Origin: Deltaproteobacteria bacterium
Lineage (GTDB): Bacteria; Desulfobacterota; WTBG01; CAIYCZ01; CAIRTM01
Length of the DNA: 64,000 nt
Assembly (NCBI GenBank): GCA_024276465.1
Contig: JAJRXD010000103.1
Span: forward strand, 1-64,000
Direction of reading: 5' to 3'
A model generated the notes under the pieces. That model was not told the DNA's origin, did not search any database, and saw only the letters and a list, made by a program, of their open reading frames with translations. The position numbers and the translations under genes were made by a program. Below, piece after piece: positions 44,254-52,918 of this stretch (positions within the stretch are counted from its first letter, which is position 1; each line of letters begins with the position of its first letter).

Positions 44254-45630
44254 ATGATGAGGCACGTAACTATACTAATAGCTGAAGATGACAGAGAGAC
44301 CAGGCAGCTGCTTATTGAATATCTTATCCAGGAGGGATATGAAGCAATAGGTGTGCAGAATGGTCAGGAAGCCCTTTCTGTTATCAGAAATCAGCATGTG
44401 GATGTTCTTATTACTGATCTCAAAATGCCTAAACTTGATGGAATGCGCCTTTTGTCCAAAGTAAAAAAAGAAAATCAAAGAATAGTCGTCCTGATGATAA
44501 CCGGATTTGCCTGCGTTAATTCAGCAGTGAGAGCAATGAAGCTTGGGGCTGAAGATTATATAACCAAACCAATTAATTTTGAAGAACTCAGGATTCAGCT
44601 TACCAAGGCACTGGAAAAGCAATCAATAAAAAGTGAAAATATCATATTAAAAAAACAACTTAAAGATAAAGATGTTTTTGGAGATATGATCGGCAAAAGC
44701 GAATTAATGGAAAAAGTTTTTCAGCTTATTGAAAAAATTGCTGATGCTGATAGTACTGTTATCATTTATGGTGAGAGTGGAACCGGCAAGGAGCTTGTAG
44801 CCAGGGCTATTCATTACAACAGTCACAGAAGAAACAAACCGCTTGTTCCGGTAAATTGTGGTGCTATTCCTGAGGAGCTGCTGGAAAGTGAGTTGTTCGG
44901 GCATGAAAAAGGAGCTTTTACCGGTGCACATAAAACCAGATTAGGCCGTTTTGAGTTAGCAAATGAGGGCACCATATTTCTGGATGAGATAGGGGATATG
45001 AGTCCGAACCTGCAGGTAAAAATACTAAGGGTCCTGCAGCAGCATGAATTTGAAAGAGTAGGTGGTGTTCAATCTGTCAAGGTTGATATCAGGGTTATTG
45101 CTGCAACGCACAGGGATTTGGAAAAGGCAGTAGCCATGGGTAAATTCAGAGAGGACCTTTACTACCGGTTGAATGTTATACCCATTGTTGTACCCCCCCT
45201 CAGAGAAAGAAAATCCGATATCCCCCTTCTTGTTTCCAGCTTTATTGACAAATTTAACGATGGGAAAGTTAAAGCTATTTCAGATATTTCAGGGGAAGCC
45301 CTTGAGTGTTTTCTTAAATATAACTGGCCAGGGAATGTAAGGGAACTTGAGAACATGATAGAGAGGCTTGTTGTACTGAAATGTCGTGGTGTAATAAATG
45401 TTGAAGATCTGCCTGAGAAGTTGACAGTTGATCTGAAGGAATCCCAACAGCATTCCGCTGGTATTCCTTCAGATGGAACCTCATTCAGTACAATGGTTAC
45501 AAACTTTGAAAGGCAGTTAATTACCCAGGCACTGCAGAAGAGCAATGGTGTAAAAAACAAGGCTGCAAAGCTGTTAAACATGAACAGGACCACTCTTGTT
45601 GAAAAGATAAAGAAGTTAGAAATACAATAG
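44254..45630 (+). CDS. Sigma-54-dependent NtrC-family response regulator
   Basis: A 458-residue activator. Receiver at 5-120 with DD at 11-12, Asp55 in LITDLKMP and Lys in EDYITKPI. AAA+ domain at 148-375 with GESGTGKE from 173, the sigma-54 contact loop GAFTGA at 220-225, DEIGDMS and the second-region GNVRELENMIERL. The end carries a Fis-type helix-turn-helix (KNKAAKLLNMNRTTLVEKIK). No kinase lies beside it. The start has no good ribosome binding site. The downstream cell-wall cassette is a possible target, but no sigma-54 promoter was found before it. Confidence 0.93.
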   Translation: MMRHVTILIAEDDRETRQLLIEYLIQEGYEAIGVQNGQEALSVIRNQHVDVLITDLKMPKLDGMRLLSKVKKENQRIVVLMITGFACVNSAVRAMKLGAEDYITKPINFEELRIQLTKALEKQSIKSENIILKKQLKDKDVFGDMIGKSELMEKVFQLIEKIADADSTVIIYGESGTGKELVARAIHYNSHRRNKPLVPVNCGAIPEELLESELFGHEKGAFTGAHKTRLGRFELANEGTIFLDEIGDMSPNLQVKILRVLQQHEFERVGGVQSVKVDIRVIAATHRDLEKAVAMGKFREDLYYRLNVIPIVVPPLRERKSDIPLLVSSFIDKFNDGKVKAISDISGEALECFLKYNWPGNVRELENMIERLVVLKCRGVINVEDLPEKLTVDLKESQQHSAGIPSDGTSFSTMVTNFERQLITQALQKSNGVKNKAAKLLNMNRTTLVEKIKKLEIQ

Positions 45631-45640
45631 AATGTAACAC

Positions 45641-45804
45641 ATTAGTAGTTGTCCAAAAACGAGATTGCCGCGCTTTGCTCGCAATGACAATACAAATCAA
45701 AATCAAGAGGTTACTGTCATTGCGAGGAGCGCAGGCGACGAAGCAATCTCAACATTAAAACAGATGCAAAAACAATACATTAATACTGTATTTTGGACAC
45801 TAAT
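45641..45804. repeat. Palindromic MITE-like repeat element
   Basis: Outer arms ATTAGT-n-TGTCCAAAA (45641-45657) and TTTTGGACACTAAT (45791-45804) are inverted. Inside, GAGATTGCCGCGCTTTGCTC (from 45661) is mirrored by GGAGCGCAGGCGACGAAGCA ATCTC ending at 45750, with TGCGAG/CTCGCA and TGTCATTG/CAATGACA pairing around the centre. From general knowledge this 'GAGATTGC...GCAATCTC' repeat is widespread in deltaproteobacterial and other environmental genomes. It has no coding capacity. Confidence 0.75.
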
Positions 45805-45843
45805 GGTAACACATAAAATTGCAGATCAAATAAAACATGAAAA

Positions 45844-47139
45844 ATGGGAAAAGATACTTATAAATTAATTTTTTCAATGCTTTTGATTTTGTCTGTTCAA
45901 ACGCAGGCATATGCAGGCAAACATTCAGCAGATGAAAAAAATTTGCCATACTGGCCGGCAGGAATTATATCAGTTGACAGCAGGTATGCAGTCCTTGTTG
46001 AAAAATCATCTCAAAAACTTTTTTTTTATCGTGTTACCAGAGATGAAGTTGAACTGATTAAAAAGTACAGCTGTTCTACAGGGAAAGTTCATGGAGACAA
46101 ATCAGTAAGAGGAGACAGGAAGACACCCGAGGGTGTTTATTTTATAAGAAAACTATATGCAGATGAACAGCTTCCATCAAGATATGGCGTGATGGCTTTT
46201 GTCCTTGATTTTCCCAACTATCTGGATAAAAGCAATGGCAAGGGAGGTAACGGTATATGGATTCACGGTCTGGACAGGCCTCTTTTACCATATGATTCAA
46301 AGGGGTGCATAGCGCTGACAAATGATGACATCATGGAACTTAAATCATATATAAAACTTTATGATACCCCTGTAATAATTGAAGAAAAAATTACGTTTGA
46401 AACCCCTTTGCAGATTAAAAGGCAGAGGGAAGAGGTGATGAGATTATTGAACAGGTGGGAAAATTCATGGGAAGAGAAGTCTCTGGAACAGTATGTGAAC
46501 TGTTACTCTCATACCCGGTTTAAACCTGATAAAACGAAATGGAGTCAGTGGAAGCAACACAAAAAATCTCTGAATAATAAATACAAATTCATTGATGTTG
46601 ATATTAAAAATTTAAGCATTTTGAAATCCGGAAAAACCTATGTGGTCAGTTTTCTGCAGGATTATGAATCCGACAGATTTTCCAGCTCAGGGTTTAAAAA
46701 GCTTTTTTTACAGGCAAACAGTGAAAACCTTAAAATAGTAGGGGAAGACTGGATAAAGGCAACTGCATATACACCTGGCCATGATGGCAGTTCAGTTTCT
46801 GAAGAAAGAAAATTAATCCGCTTTCTTAACAGGTGGATAACACTATGGGAAAACAAGAAAACAGATCTATACATGGGCTGTTATTCAAAGGCCTTTAATT
46901 CTGAGGGCAGGGGATGGAAACAGTGGAAACAATACAAGTCGAAGGTCAACAGTAACAACCGCATTATTAAGGTTTCTGTTATTAAACCCAGAATTCTGAT
47001 ACATGGGGATGATGCAACCGTAACGTTCATACAGAAATATGTTTCCGACACTTATACTGACTATGGTTTGAAAAGGATAGGACTTCTTAAGGAAAAAGGT
47101 TCCTGGAAAATAATTTCCGAAGGATGGGAGCCAATTTAA
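45844..47139 (+). CDS. Csd6-like YkuD-fold peptidase with two NTF2-like domains
   Basis: A 431-residue exported protein (signal peptide 1-24, ending AYA). Residues 45-180 are an L,D-transpeptidase (YkuD) domain with the catalytic pair His141 in WIHGLDRP and Cys155 in DSKGCIALTNDDI. Two NTF2/SnoaL-like domains follow (about 195-310 and 320-431), each starting with a helix of the kind EEVMRLLNRWENSWEEKSLE and having an SQWKQHKKSLN-type loop. Helicobacter Csd6, an L,D-carboxypeptidase of this fold with one such domain, shapes helical cells. It acts on peptidoglycan peptides in the periplasm; transpeptidase against carboxypeptidase activity cannot be told from sequence. Confidence 0.85.
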   Translation: MGKDTYKLIFSMLLILSVQTQAYAGKHSADEKNLPYWPAGIISVDSRYAVLVEKSSQKLFFYRVTRDEVELIKKYSCSTGKVHGDKSVRGDRKTPEGVYFIRKLYADEQLPSRYGVMAFVLDFPNYLDKSNGKGGNGIWIHGLDRPLLPYDSKGCIALTNDDIMELKSYIKLYDTPVIIEEKITFETPLQIKRQREEVMRLLNRWENSWEEKSLEQYVNCYSHTRFKPDKTKWSQWKQHKKSLNNKYKFIDVDIKNLSILKSGKTYVVSFLQDYESDRFSSSGFKKLFLQANSENLKIVGEDWIKATAYTPGHDGSSVSEERKLIRFLNRWITLWENKKTDLYMGCYSKAFNSEGRGWKQWKQYKSKVNSNNRIIKVSVIKPRILIHGDDATVTFIQKYVSDTYTDYGLKRIGLLKEKGSWKIISEGWEPI

Positions 47140-47193
47140 ACGTTAAGTCCCATCATTCCAAATCTTTTTTTGTTGAAGTGGTGTTAAATCAGG

Positions 47194-47946
47194 ATGAGCA
47201 GAGAATTTACAGTAATGCTGTTGTCTAAAAATAAAGGCCGGCATTATTCTTTTAAGGTCAGTCTGGTCGGCATGGCAATGCTGATGATTTTTGCTGTTTG
47301 TCTTATCTCCCTGACGATTGTATCTCTTTTTAACTATGTTGATGAACACAGGCAGAACAATGATTTTGCAACTCAGATAAAACTACTGGAAGCTGAAATC
47401 GGCAGTTTGAATAAGAATAGCAGGGAAGCATATCTTTATAAACAGTGGGCAGACAGGATAATTTTCAGGAGATTAAATTATGAAAACGACAACAATACTA
47501 TTGCCGGGAGCATTGTTGACGGAGTAATACCCGATGAATCCTCAATAAGGCTGAAACATTCCTTTCTGGATATTGATGGGTTTGACGTAAGGAGAATTAA
47601 ACCCGGCTTTGACTTTGAAATATCATTTAAGCTGATCAACAGGTTTAAAGGCAATAAAAACCACTCAGGCTACATCTTCCTCATAGCCAGCAACAATGAA
47701 ATAATTCCAGGTCTTTATTCCTCCTGGCCTTTGGCAGAGTTATTGGCTGGAATGCCCAAAGATTATAAAAAAGGATATAGATTCTCAATCCGCTATTTAA
47801 AAAATATTAAGGGAAGAATCAATCAGCCTGAAGCTGGCCCGAAGTTTAACCGTGTTGATTTAATAGCTTATTCTGAAGACGGAAATATTTTAATGAAGAA
47901 GGGATTTTACATTGGGAGGCTTTTATTGCAGAGCCCTTCTGAATAA
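47194..47946 (+). CDS. Membrane-anchored protein between Csd6- and Csd4-like genes
   Basis: A 250-residue protein with a short basic cytoplasmic start, one membrane helix at about 25-47 (LVGMAMLMIFAVCLISLTIV) and a short coiled coil at 55-75. A periplasmic beta-rich domain follows (FDVRRIKPGFDFEISFKLIN, SGYIFLIASNNEIIPGLYSS). The start of the chain resembles membrane-anchored M23 peptidases, but no M23 motif is present. It lies 54 bases after the YkuD gene and six before the M99 gene, so it is probably part of the same complex, perhaps as scaffold. Family unknown. Confidence 0.75.
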   Translation: MSREFTVMLLSKNKGRHYSFKVSLVGMAMLMIFAVCLISLTIVSLFNYVDEHRQNNDFATQIKLLEAEIGSLNKNSREAYLYKQWADRIIFRRLNYENDNNTIAGSIVDGVIPDESSIRLKHSFLDIDGFDVRRIKPGFDFEISFKLINRFKGNKNHSGYIFLIASNNEIIPGLYSSWPLAELLAGMPKDYKKGYRFSIRYLKNIKGRINQPEAGPKFNRVDLIAYSEDGNILMKKGFYIGRLLLQSPSE

Positions 47947-47952
47947 GTATTT

Positions 47953-49425
47953 ATGCAGACAATAGATTTCAGACACAAGTGTTACTGCCGGGTGGTCAGA
48001 TTAATTTTCCTTTTTTCCTTCATTCCTTTACCCGTATTTGCCTATCAGCAGCATCAGGTTTTTTTCCAGAATACTGATTACGAACTCAATATTTACCGGA
48101 TTTATGGAGAGGAACCTGGAAAAACCCTGCTGATAATAGGAGGAATTCAGGGCAATGAACCAGGGGGATATCTGGCTGCAGACATGTATGTTGAAATCTC
48201 CCTTAAAAAAGGAAACCTTATTGTTGTGCCGCGCGCAAACTTCAGCTCTATTTTAAGAAATGTCAGGGGCATTAATGGTGACATGAACCGGAAGTTTGCC
48301 AATGTTGATTTGAAAGGTTCTGACGGCCTTATTATCGAAAAATTAAAGGATCTGATTAAAGAAAGTGATTTTCTTCTTAATCTCCACGATGGGTCCGGCT
48401 TCTATTCCGAGGAATCGGTATCTGACCTGAAAAATCCCCTGAGGTACGGGCAATCCATAATTGCCGACTGTGAAACCTTCTTTTCCAAAAAAAGCAATAC
48501 TATCTTTGACCTGGGTGCCATGGCCAGAAAGGTATGTTCAAAAATAAATGCTGAAATTAAGAACAAAAAACACCACTTTCATTTCAACAATCACAGGACA
48601 TTGTCTCCTGACACAATTCATCCTGAACAGAGGAAGTCAGCAACCTATTTTGCATTAACCCAGCATGACATACCCGCATTTGGGATCGAAACTTCCAAGA
48701 GTCTGCCATCCCCCAAACAGAATGTCCGTTACCAGACAATGGTTATTAATGCTTTCATGGAAGAATTTGGTATTATCCCTGAGCAGCCAAGGATTGCCCT
48801 GCCAGACCCGAAAATGAAATATATTATTGTTGCAGTAAATGACGCACCACCCATGGTGGTTTACAACGGAGAGACACTTTTTATTGAAAAGGGTGATACG
48901 GTAAACATAATACATGCTGAAGTAAATTATGAAAGGGGAATCACAGCAAATGTTATAGGCATGGGTTCTTTTAATGATATTAGAAAAGAATTTCCTGTTT
49001 ATAAAGAGACATATATTATTGTCAAAAAGGATAATTTGAAGTGTGGGAAAGTTTACATTGCTTTTAAAGAACCCTCAGAAAAAAGGGTTTCAGGGAAAAC
49101 TGCTGTAAGGTATCTCATCGTGCAGATTAACAGGAAAAAGATAGCATTATCTCCCGGTGAGCATTTGAAAGTCAAAAGAGGTGATGTTCTGGTACTCAGA
49201 GACCTTATAACAGATTTGCCAACAAAAGAAAAAATGAAGGTTAACTTTAAGGGTTTTGTGGGCAACAGGAAGTATAATGATGGTGAAGACCGCGGCTACA
49301 GGATAAATACTGCCAGGGACCTTATGGTTAAATATTCCAAAAAACATAAAGGCCTGAATTACAATATAATTGTTAACAAAGCAGGTAAAACCATAGCAGT
49401 TTTTTTTGTTAATATTTTTGACTGA
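47953..49425 (+). CDS. Csd4-like M99 peptidoglycan carboxypeptidase
   Basis: A 490-residue exported protein (signal peptide 1-32, ending VFA). Residues 50-275 are a zinc carboxypeptidase domain. The usual HxxE is replaced by Gln66-x-x-Glu69 in GGIQGNEPGG; His145 in LLNLHDGSGF is the third ligand and Glu246 in AFGIETSKS is the likely catalytic base. Helicobacter Csd4, which trims peptidoglycan tripeptide for helical shape, is known for exactly this atypical Gln ligand. Two beta domains follow (280-490), as in that family. The gene follows the membrane protein by six bases. Confidence 0.85.
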   Translation: MQTIDFRHKCYCRVVRLIFLFSFIPLPVFAYQQHQVFFQNTDYELNIYRIYGEEPGKTLLIIGGIQGNEPGGYLAADMYVEISLKKGNLIVVPRANFSSILRNVRGINGDMNRKFANVDLKGSDGLIIEKLKDLIKESDFLLNLHDGSGFYSEESVSDLKNPLRYGQSIIADCETFFSKKSNTIFDLGAMARKVCSKINAEIKNKKHHFHFNNHRTLSPDTIHPEQRKSATYFALTQHDIPAFGIETSKSLPSPKQNVRYQTMVINAFMEEFGIIPEQPRIALPDPKMKYIIVAVNDAPPMVVYNGETLFIEKGDTVNIIHAEVNYERGITANVIGMGSFNDIRKEFPVYKETYIIVKKDNLKCGKVYIAFKEPSEKRVSGKTAVRYLIVQINRKKIALSPGEHLKVKRGDVLVLRDLITDLPTKEKMKVNFKGFVGNRKYNDGEDRGYRINTARDLMVKYSKKHKGLNYNIIVNKAGKTIAVFFVNIFD

Positions 49426-49764
49426 TAAAAACACTTGGTCAAAATGAGTTCTGCTTTGCTCTGAAACCACATTAAATAAAAGAGATCTGGTTGTTACAGC
49501 AGCACACCCTGATTTTTTTGCTTTCTTCCATTGTTTCGTGTTGATTTCAGCAATCATTCCAGTCATCTCCATTGGCATGTTCCTTGCTCTATTTAGTGGA
49601 CAAATTGTAAACAGAACCGGTCATCCGGAGAAAGCTCTCAAATAATCTGAATCCTTAATTGATCTGAATTATCTCCATACAGTTGTTGTGTCAATTTACT
49701 GACATGTGCAGACATATTTATGAATTATTATTGTTTATCTTTTCATGCAGCGGCAAATTAAAAA
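49426..49764 (+). other. Intergenic region with sigma-54 promoter
   Basis: The gap holds the sigma-54 promoter at 49572-49588 (own entry). The plus-strand frame 49450-49642 reads a hydrophobic stretch (FVLISAIIPVISIGMFLALF) ending at TAA and lacks an early start codon. It could be the decayed end of a transporter gene, but the evidence is weak. Confidence 0.3.
49572..49588 (+). promoter_or_regulatory. Sigma-54 promoter of the flagellar operon
   Basis: TTGGCATGTTCCTTGCT matches the -24/-12 consensus (TGGCAY-n5-TTGCW), with GG at 49574-49575 and GC at 49586-49587 exactly ten bases apart. It faces the AMIN/TPR gene 175 bases downstream. All following genes to 62729 run the same way with short gaps, so it may serve a long flagellar unit. 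Confidence 0.75.
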
Positions 49765-52700
49765 ATGAGAGGGGCAAATTTTTTTAAACCAGCTTTTATT
49801 TTTCTTGTTCAGGCAGCCATAATTCTTCTGCTTTCGGGCAGGGCTTTTTCTGTTGAAAAGCTTGACCCGTATTCAGCAGAATTCAGAATTATTCCCGACA
49901 GCTCAGCAGTGTGGTCTGACATGGATGTGAGCCTTGACTTTTACATTCATAATGATGATGAGGGAAAACTTGTCGGCAGCAAATTTATCTGTTCTGAAGC
50001 AATTGAATCAGTAATCATTACAGATGGAGAGGGGAAGAGGCTTCCTTACACAATAAAGAAATACCCCCGCAAAAGAATTATCTGGGAATACGGTCCATCC
50101 AGGGCTGGTGTCAGGAGAGCAAAAATCAGTTTTTTAATCAGAAACGCTGTCAAGAGAACTGAAAAAAACTATATGATTAACATTGACTGGATTAAGTGGA
50201 ATCGCCCGGTTTTGAATGCAACAGTAAGTATAATACTGCCTGGTGAAATTACCAGTGATGATCTGGTTTCTGTGTTTCCAAAAGAATACAGGATTGTTAA
50301 AACTGCAAACACAAGCAACTTATTTTATAAGTTCGGGAAACTTGAAGCAAAGTCCATAAAGCTTATTGTCAGAGAAAAAAAGAGAAACAAAACAGGCAGC
50401 GTAAACAGGAAAGTTAAATCCGGAAAAATCATTCTTAAAAACATTAGAATTGCTCCCCACAATTCAACAACTGACAGGATTGTCTTTGATCTGAACAGGG
50501 CAGTTCCATTTGAAATCATTCATCATCCTGAAAAAAACGAAGTTGAAATTGTCTGGAAGTTACCGGTAAAGGTTTCTGAAAAGGCAATAAACAACAAACT
50601 GAGTAAAAGCAGGTTTATAAAGGGACTGTACTGGAAAAAAGAATTAAATAAAAAATTGTCCTGCATTGTCCGGTTGAAGAAAAAGAATTTCAGAATCAGG
50701 TATGGTACACTGCCTGATCCACCCAGGGCATATATTGATGCCTCTGTTGTAGAGAAAGTAAAGCCGGACAGGAAGAAAAACCGGAAAAAAACAGATCATA
50801 TAACTGAAAAAACATCAGAAGTATCTCATAAAACAGAAATAAAAAGGCCGGATTTGAAAGAAACAGTATTGCATCCTCCAAAAACTGTTTTTCCTGCAAA
50901 AACTACTGTTAAGGCGGGTCATGAGGAAGCACCAATAGAAGAGAGAATAGCATATAATAAAGTTAAAAAGCTTTTCAAATCAGGGGAGTATCAGAGCGCT
51001 TTATCAGCTTATGATGAGGTTTTAAGAAAATTTCCTGATACAGTTTTTAAAGAGGATATTTTTTTCAAAACAGCTGATATTTACTATCTGATGTCTGAAG
51101 AAAATGATCCAAAAAAATTATTAAGTGCAATTAGGGCCTACAAAAAAGCAGTTCTGCATTTTCCAGAATCTGACAAATCACCCCATGCCACCTACAGGAT
51201 TGCTGAATGTTACAGGAAAAGGAAATTTTTTGTAGAGGCAAAGAGCCAATATCTGTATTTTATTAAAAAGTACCCTGAAAATTCACTGGTAGTCGATGCC
51301 AGGTTCTGGGTAGCTGAATGTTTATATCAAATGTTTAAATTCAAGGATGCACTGAAAGAGTTTGAGCGTTTTGTTGATGACTTTCAGGCAGGTCCTCATG
51401 TCAAGGAAGCAATGTTTAGAATTGCGGATTGTTACTATAAGGTAAATGATTTTGACAGGGCTGAATATTATTATGAAAAAGTACTAAAGAAATGGCCTGA
51501 CATGAGTGTGCTTCCCATGGATACCCTTAACAATATGGGAACTACATTTTATTACAGGGGAAAATTTGAAAAAAGCCGTGATATTTTATTTCTTTCCTTT
51601 AATATTTATCCGTCTCAAAATAACAGAGAACGGCTTATCAGATTTGCAGGTGATTCATATCAATGGGAGGGTGATATGCAAAAAGCACTCAACATATATG
51701 AGCACCTGATAGCCCTTTTCCCGGATTCTTCTGAAAGTATGATTGCAGCTGTAAGGATGGCAGATCTGGGTGTTAATGTTTCAGGCCTTCATAGCGCTGA
51801 CTTTACTTTTAACGGGTTTAACCCTTACCGGGAACCGGAGAAAGCATATCAGTGGGTAATTAAAAATGATAATATCGGGGACCTGAAGACAGAGGCTTTT
51901 TATAAACTGGGATTTATTCAGGCAAAAGAGGGACATTATTCAGAAGCTGTTCAATTTTTTAAACGCTCCATGTATCAAAAACAAAAAGGCCCTTATTATG
52001 AAAAATCTGTTAAGAACATAAAAAAAATTTTAGTCAAAATGATCAATAAAGCCTCGGCAGAAAAAGATTATTTTTCTGTGGTGGAACTATACCGGAAAAA
52101 TGAGGATAGTTTTTTGAAGACTATAGATGACTGTTATTTTAACTATAATGTAGGGCTTGCGTATCTTGAGTTGGGCTTCATAACCACGGCAGAAAAATAT
52201 TTTGAAAGTATTCTGGCAAAAACTGATAGTTCAGACTGCAAACAAAAATCCGTGGTTTCTCTGAGCCGCGTTGACCTGAGCAGAGGAAATTATGAAAAAG
52301 CAGAAGAAAGACTCAGTATTCTACTGTTTCGGGATCAGGTCGAACCTTCTGTTAAGGAAATTGCTTATCATCTTTTAGGTGATTCATATTTCATGGGAAA
52401 AAAATACAGGGAAGCTGTTGGAGCATATTCTACTGTACTGGAAAAAGATAATGAATCATTCAGGTTTGCCTTAAGCCTTTACAGATTAGGCGAATCTCTT
52501 GGCAGGACCGGCTATTATTACAGTGCTGTTAAGACATTGAAAAAACTTTTAGTTATGGATGATAAAACAGGCCGGCACATGGATGAATTAAAGGGCATAC
52601 AGGAAGAGGCAGGACTGCTGATAGGAGATTTTTTCTTTAAAAAGAAAAATTTTAAAGCAGCAATTAATGCTTACAGGAGTTTTTCAGAATCGACCACCAA

Positions 52701-52899
52701 CAGGAATAAAAAAGGGTGGGCACTGTTTAAATGGGCTGAGGCTTTGCTGAAAACAGGGGAGTTGGGGAGAGCTTCTGAAATTTTTAGTGAGGTAGAAAAA
52801 GAGATGCCCTATAATTTTTTAGGCCGTTTTGCCAGTGAAAAGGTTAACGAGATAAGATGGAAGAACAGTTTTCAACCTGTCCTGAAAGAATTCATGTAA
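49765..52899 (+). CDS. AMIN-domain TPR protein heading the flagellar operon
   Basis: A 1044-residue exported protein. Signal peptide 1-28 (ending GRAFS). Residues 32-205 are a beta-rich domain without a name. Residues about 217-335 resemble an AMIN domain (ILKNIRIAPHNSTTDRIVF, then FRIRYGTLPDPPRAYIDA), a peptidoglycan-binding module also found in PilQ. A Lys/Thr-rich linker follows, then from 405 to the end many tetratricopeptide repeats (YQSALSAYDEVLRKFPDT, ATYRIAECYRKRKFFVEAKS, FRIADCYYKVNDFDRAEYYY). It lies 20 bases before the FlrB-type kinase gene. It is probably a periplasmic scaffold for the flagellar or envelope machinery; this is inferred from position. Confidence 0.8.
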   Translation: MRGANFFKPAFIFLVQAAIILLLSGRAFSVEKLDPYSAEFRIIPDSSAVWSDMDVSLDFYIHNDDEGKLVGSKFICSEAIESVIITDGEGKRLPYTIKKYPRKRIIWEYGPSRAGVRRAKISFLIRNAVKRTEKNYMINIDWIKWNRPVLNATVSIILPGEITSDDLVSVFPKEYRIVKTANTSNLFYKFGKLEAKSIKLIVREKKRNKTGSVNRKVKSGKIILKNIRIAPHNSTTDRIVFDLNRAVPFEIIHHPEKNEVEIVWKLPVKVSEKAINNKLSKSRFIKGLYWKKELNKKLSCIVRLKKKNFRIRYGTLPDPPRAYIDASVVEKVKPDRKKNRKKTDHITEKTSEVSHKTEIKRPDLKETVLHPPKTVFPAKTTVKAGHEEAPIEERIAYNKVKKLFKSGEYQSALSAYDEVLRKFPDTVFKEDIFFKTADIYYLMSEENDPKKLLSAIRAYKKAVLHFPESDKSPHATYRIAECYRKRKFFVEAKSQYLYFIKKYPENSLVVDARFWVAECLYQMFKFKDALKEFERFVDDFQAGPHVKEAMFRIADCYYKVNDFDRAEYYYEKVLKKWPDMSVLPMDTLNNMGTTFYYRGKFEKSRDILFLSFNIYPSQNNRERLIRFAGDSYQWEGDMQKALNIYEHLIALFPDSSESMIAAVRMADLGVNVSGLHSADFTFNGFNPYREPEKAYQWVIKNDNIGDLKTEAFYKLGFIQAKEGHYSEAVQFFKRSMYQKQKGPYYEKSVKNIKKILVKMINKASAEKDYFSVVELYRKNEDSFLKTIDDCYFNYNVGLAYLELGFITTAEKYFESILAKTDSSDCKQKSVVSLSRVDLSRGNYEKAEERLSILLFRDQVEPSVKEIAYHLLGDSYFMGKKYREAVGAYSTVLEKDNESFRFALSLYRLGESLGRTGYYYSAVKTLKKLLVMDDKTGRHMDELKGIQEEAGLLIGDFFFKKKNFKAAINAYRSFSESTTNRNKKGWALFKWAEALLKTGELGRASEIFSEVEKEMPYNFLGRFASEKVNEIRWKNSFQPVLKEFM

Positions 52900-52918
52900 G
52901 ATTCATGTAAGATAAATA

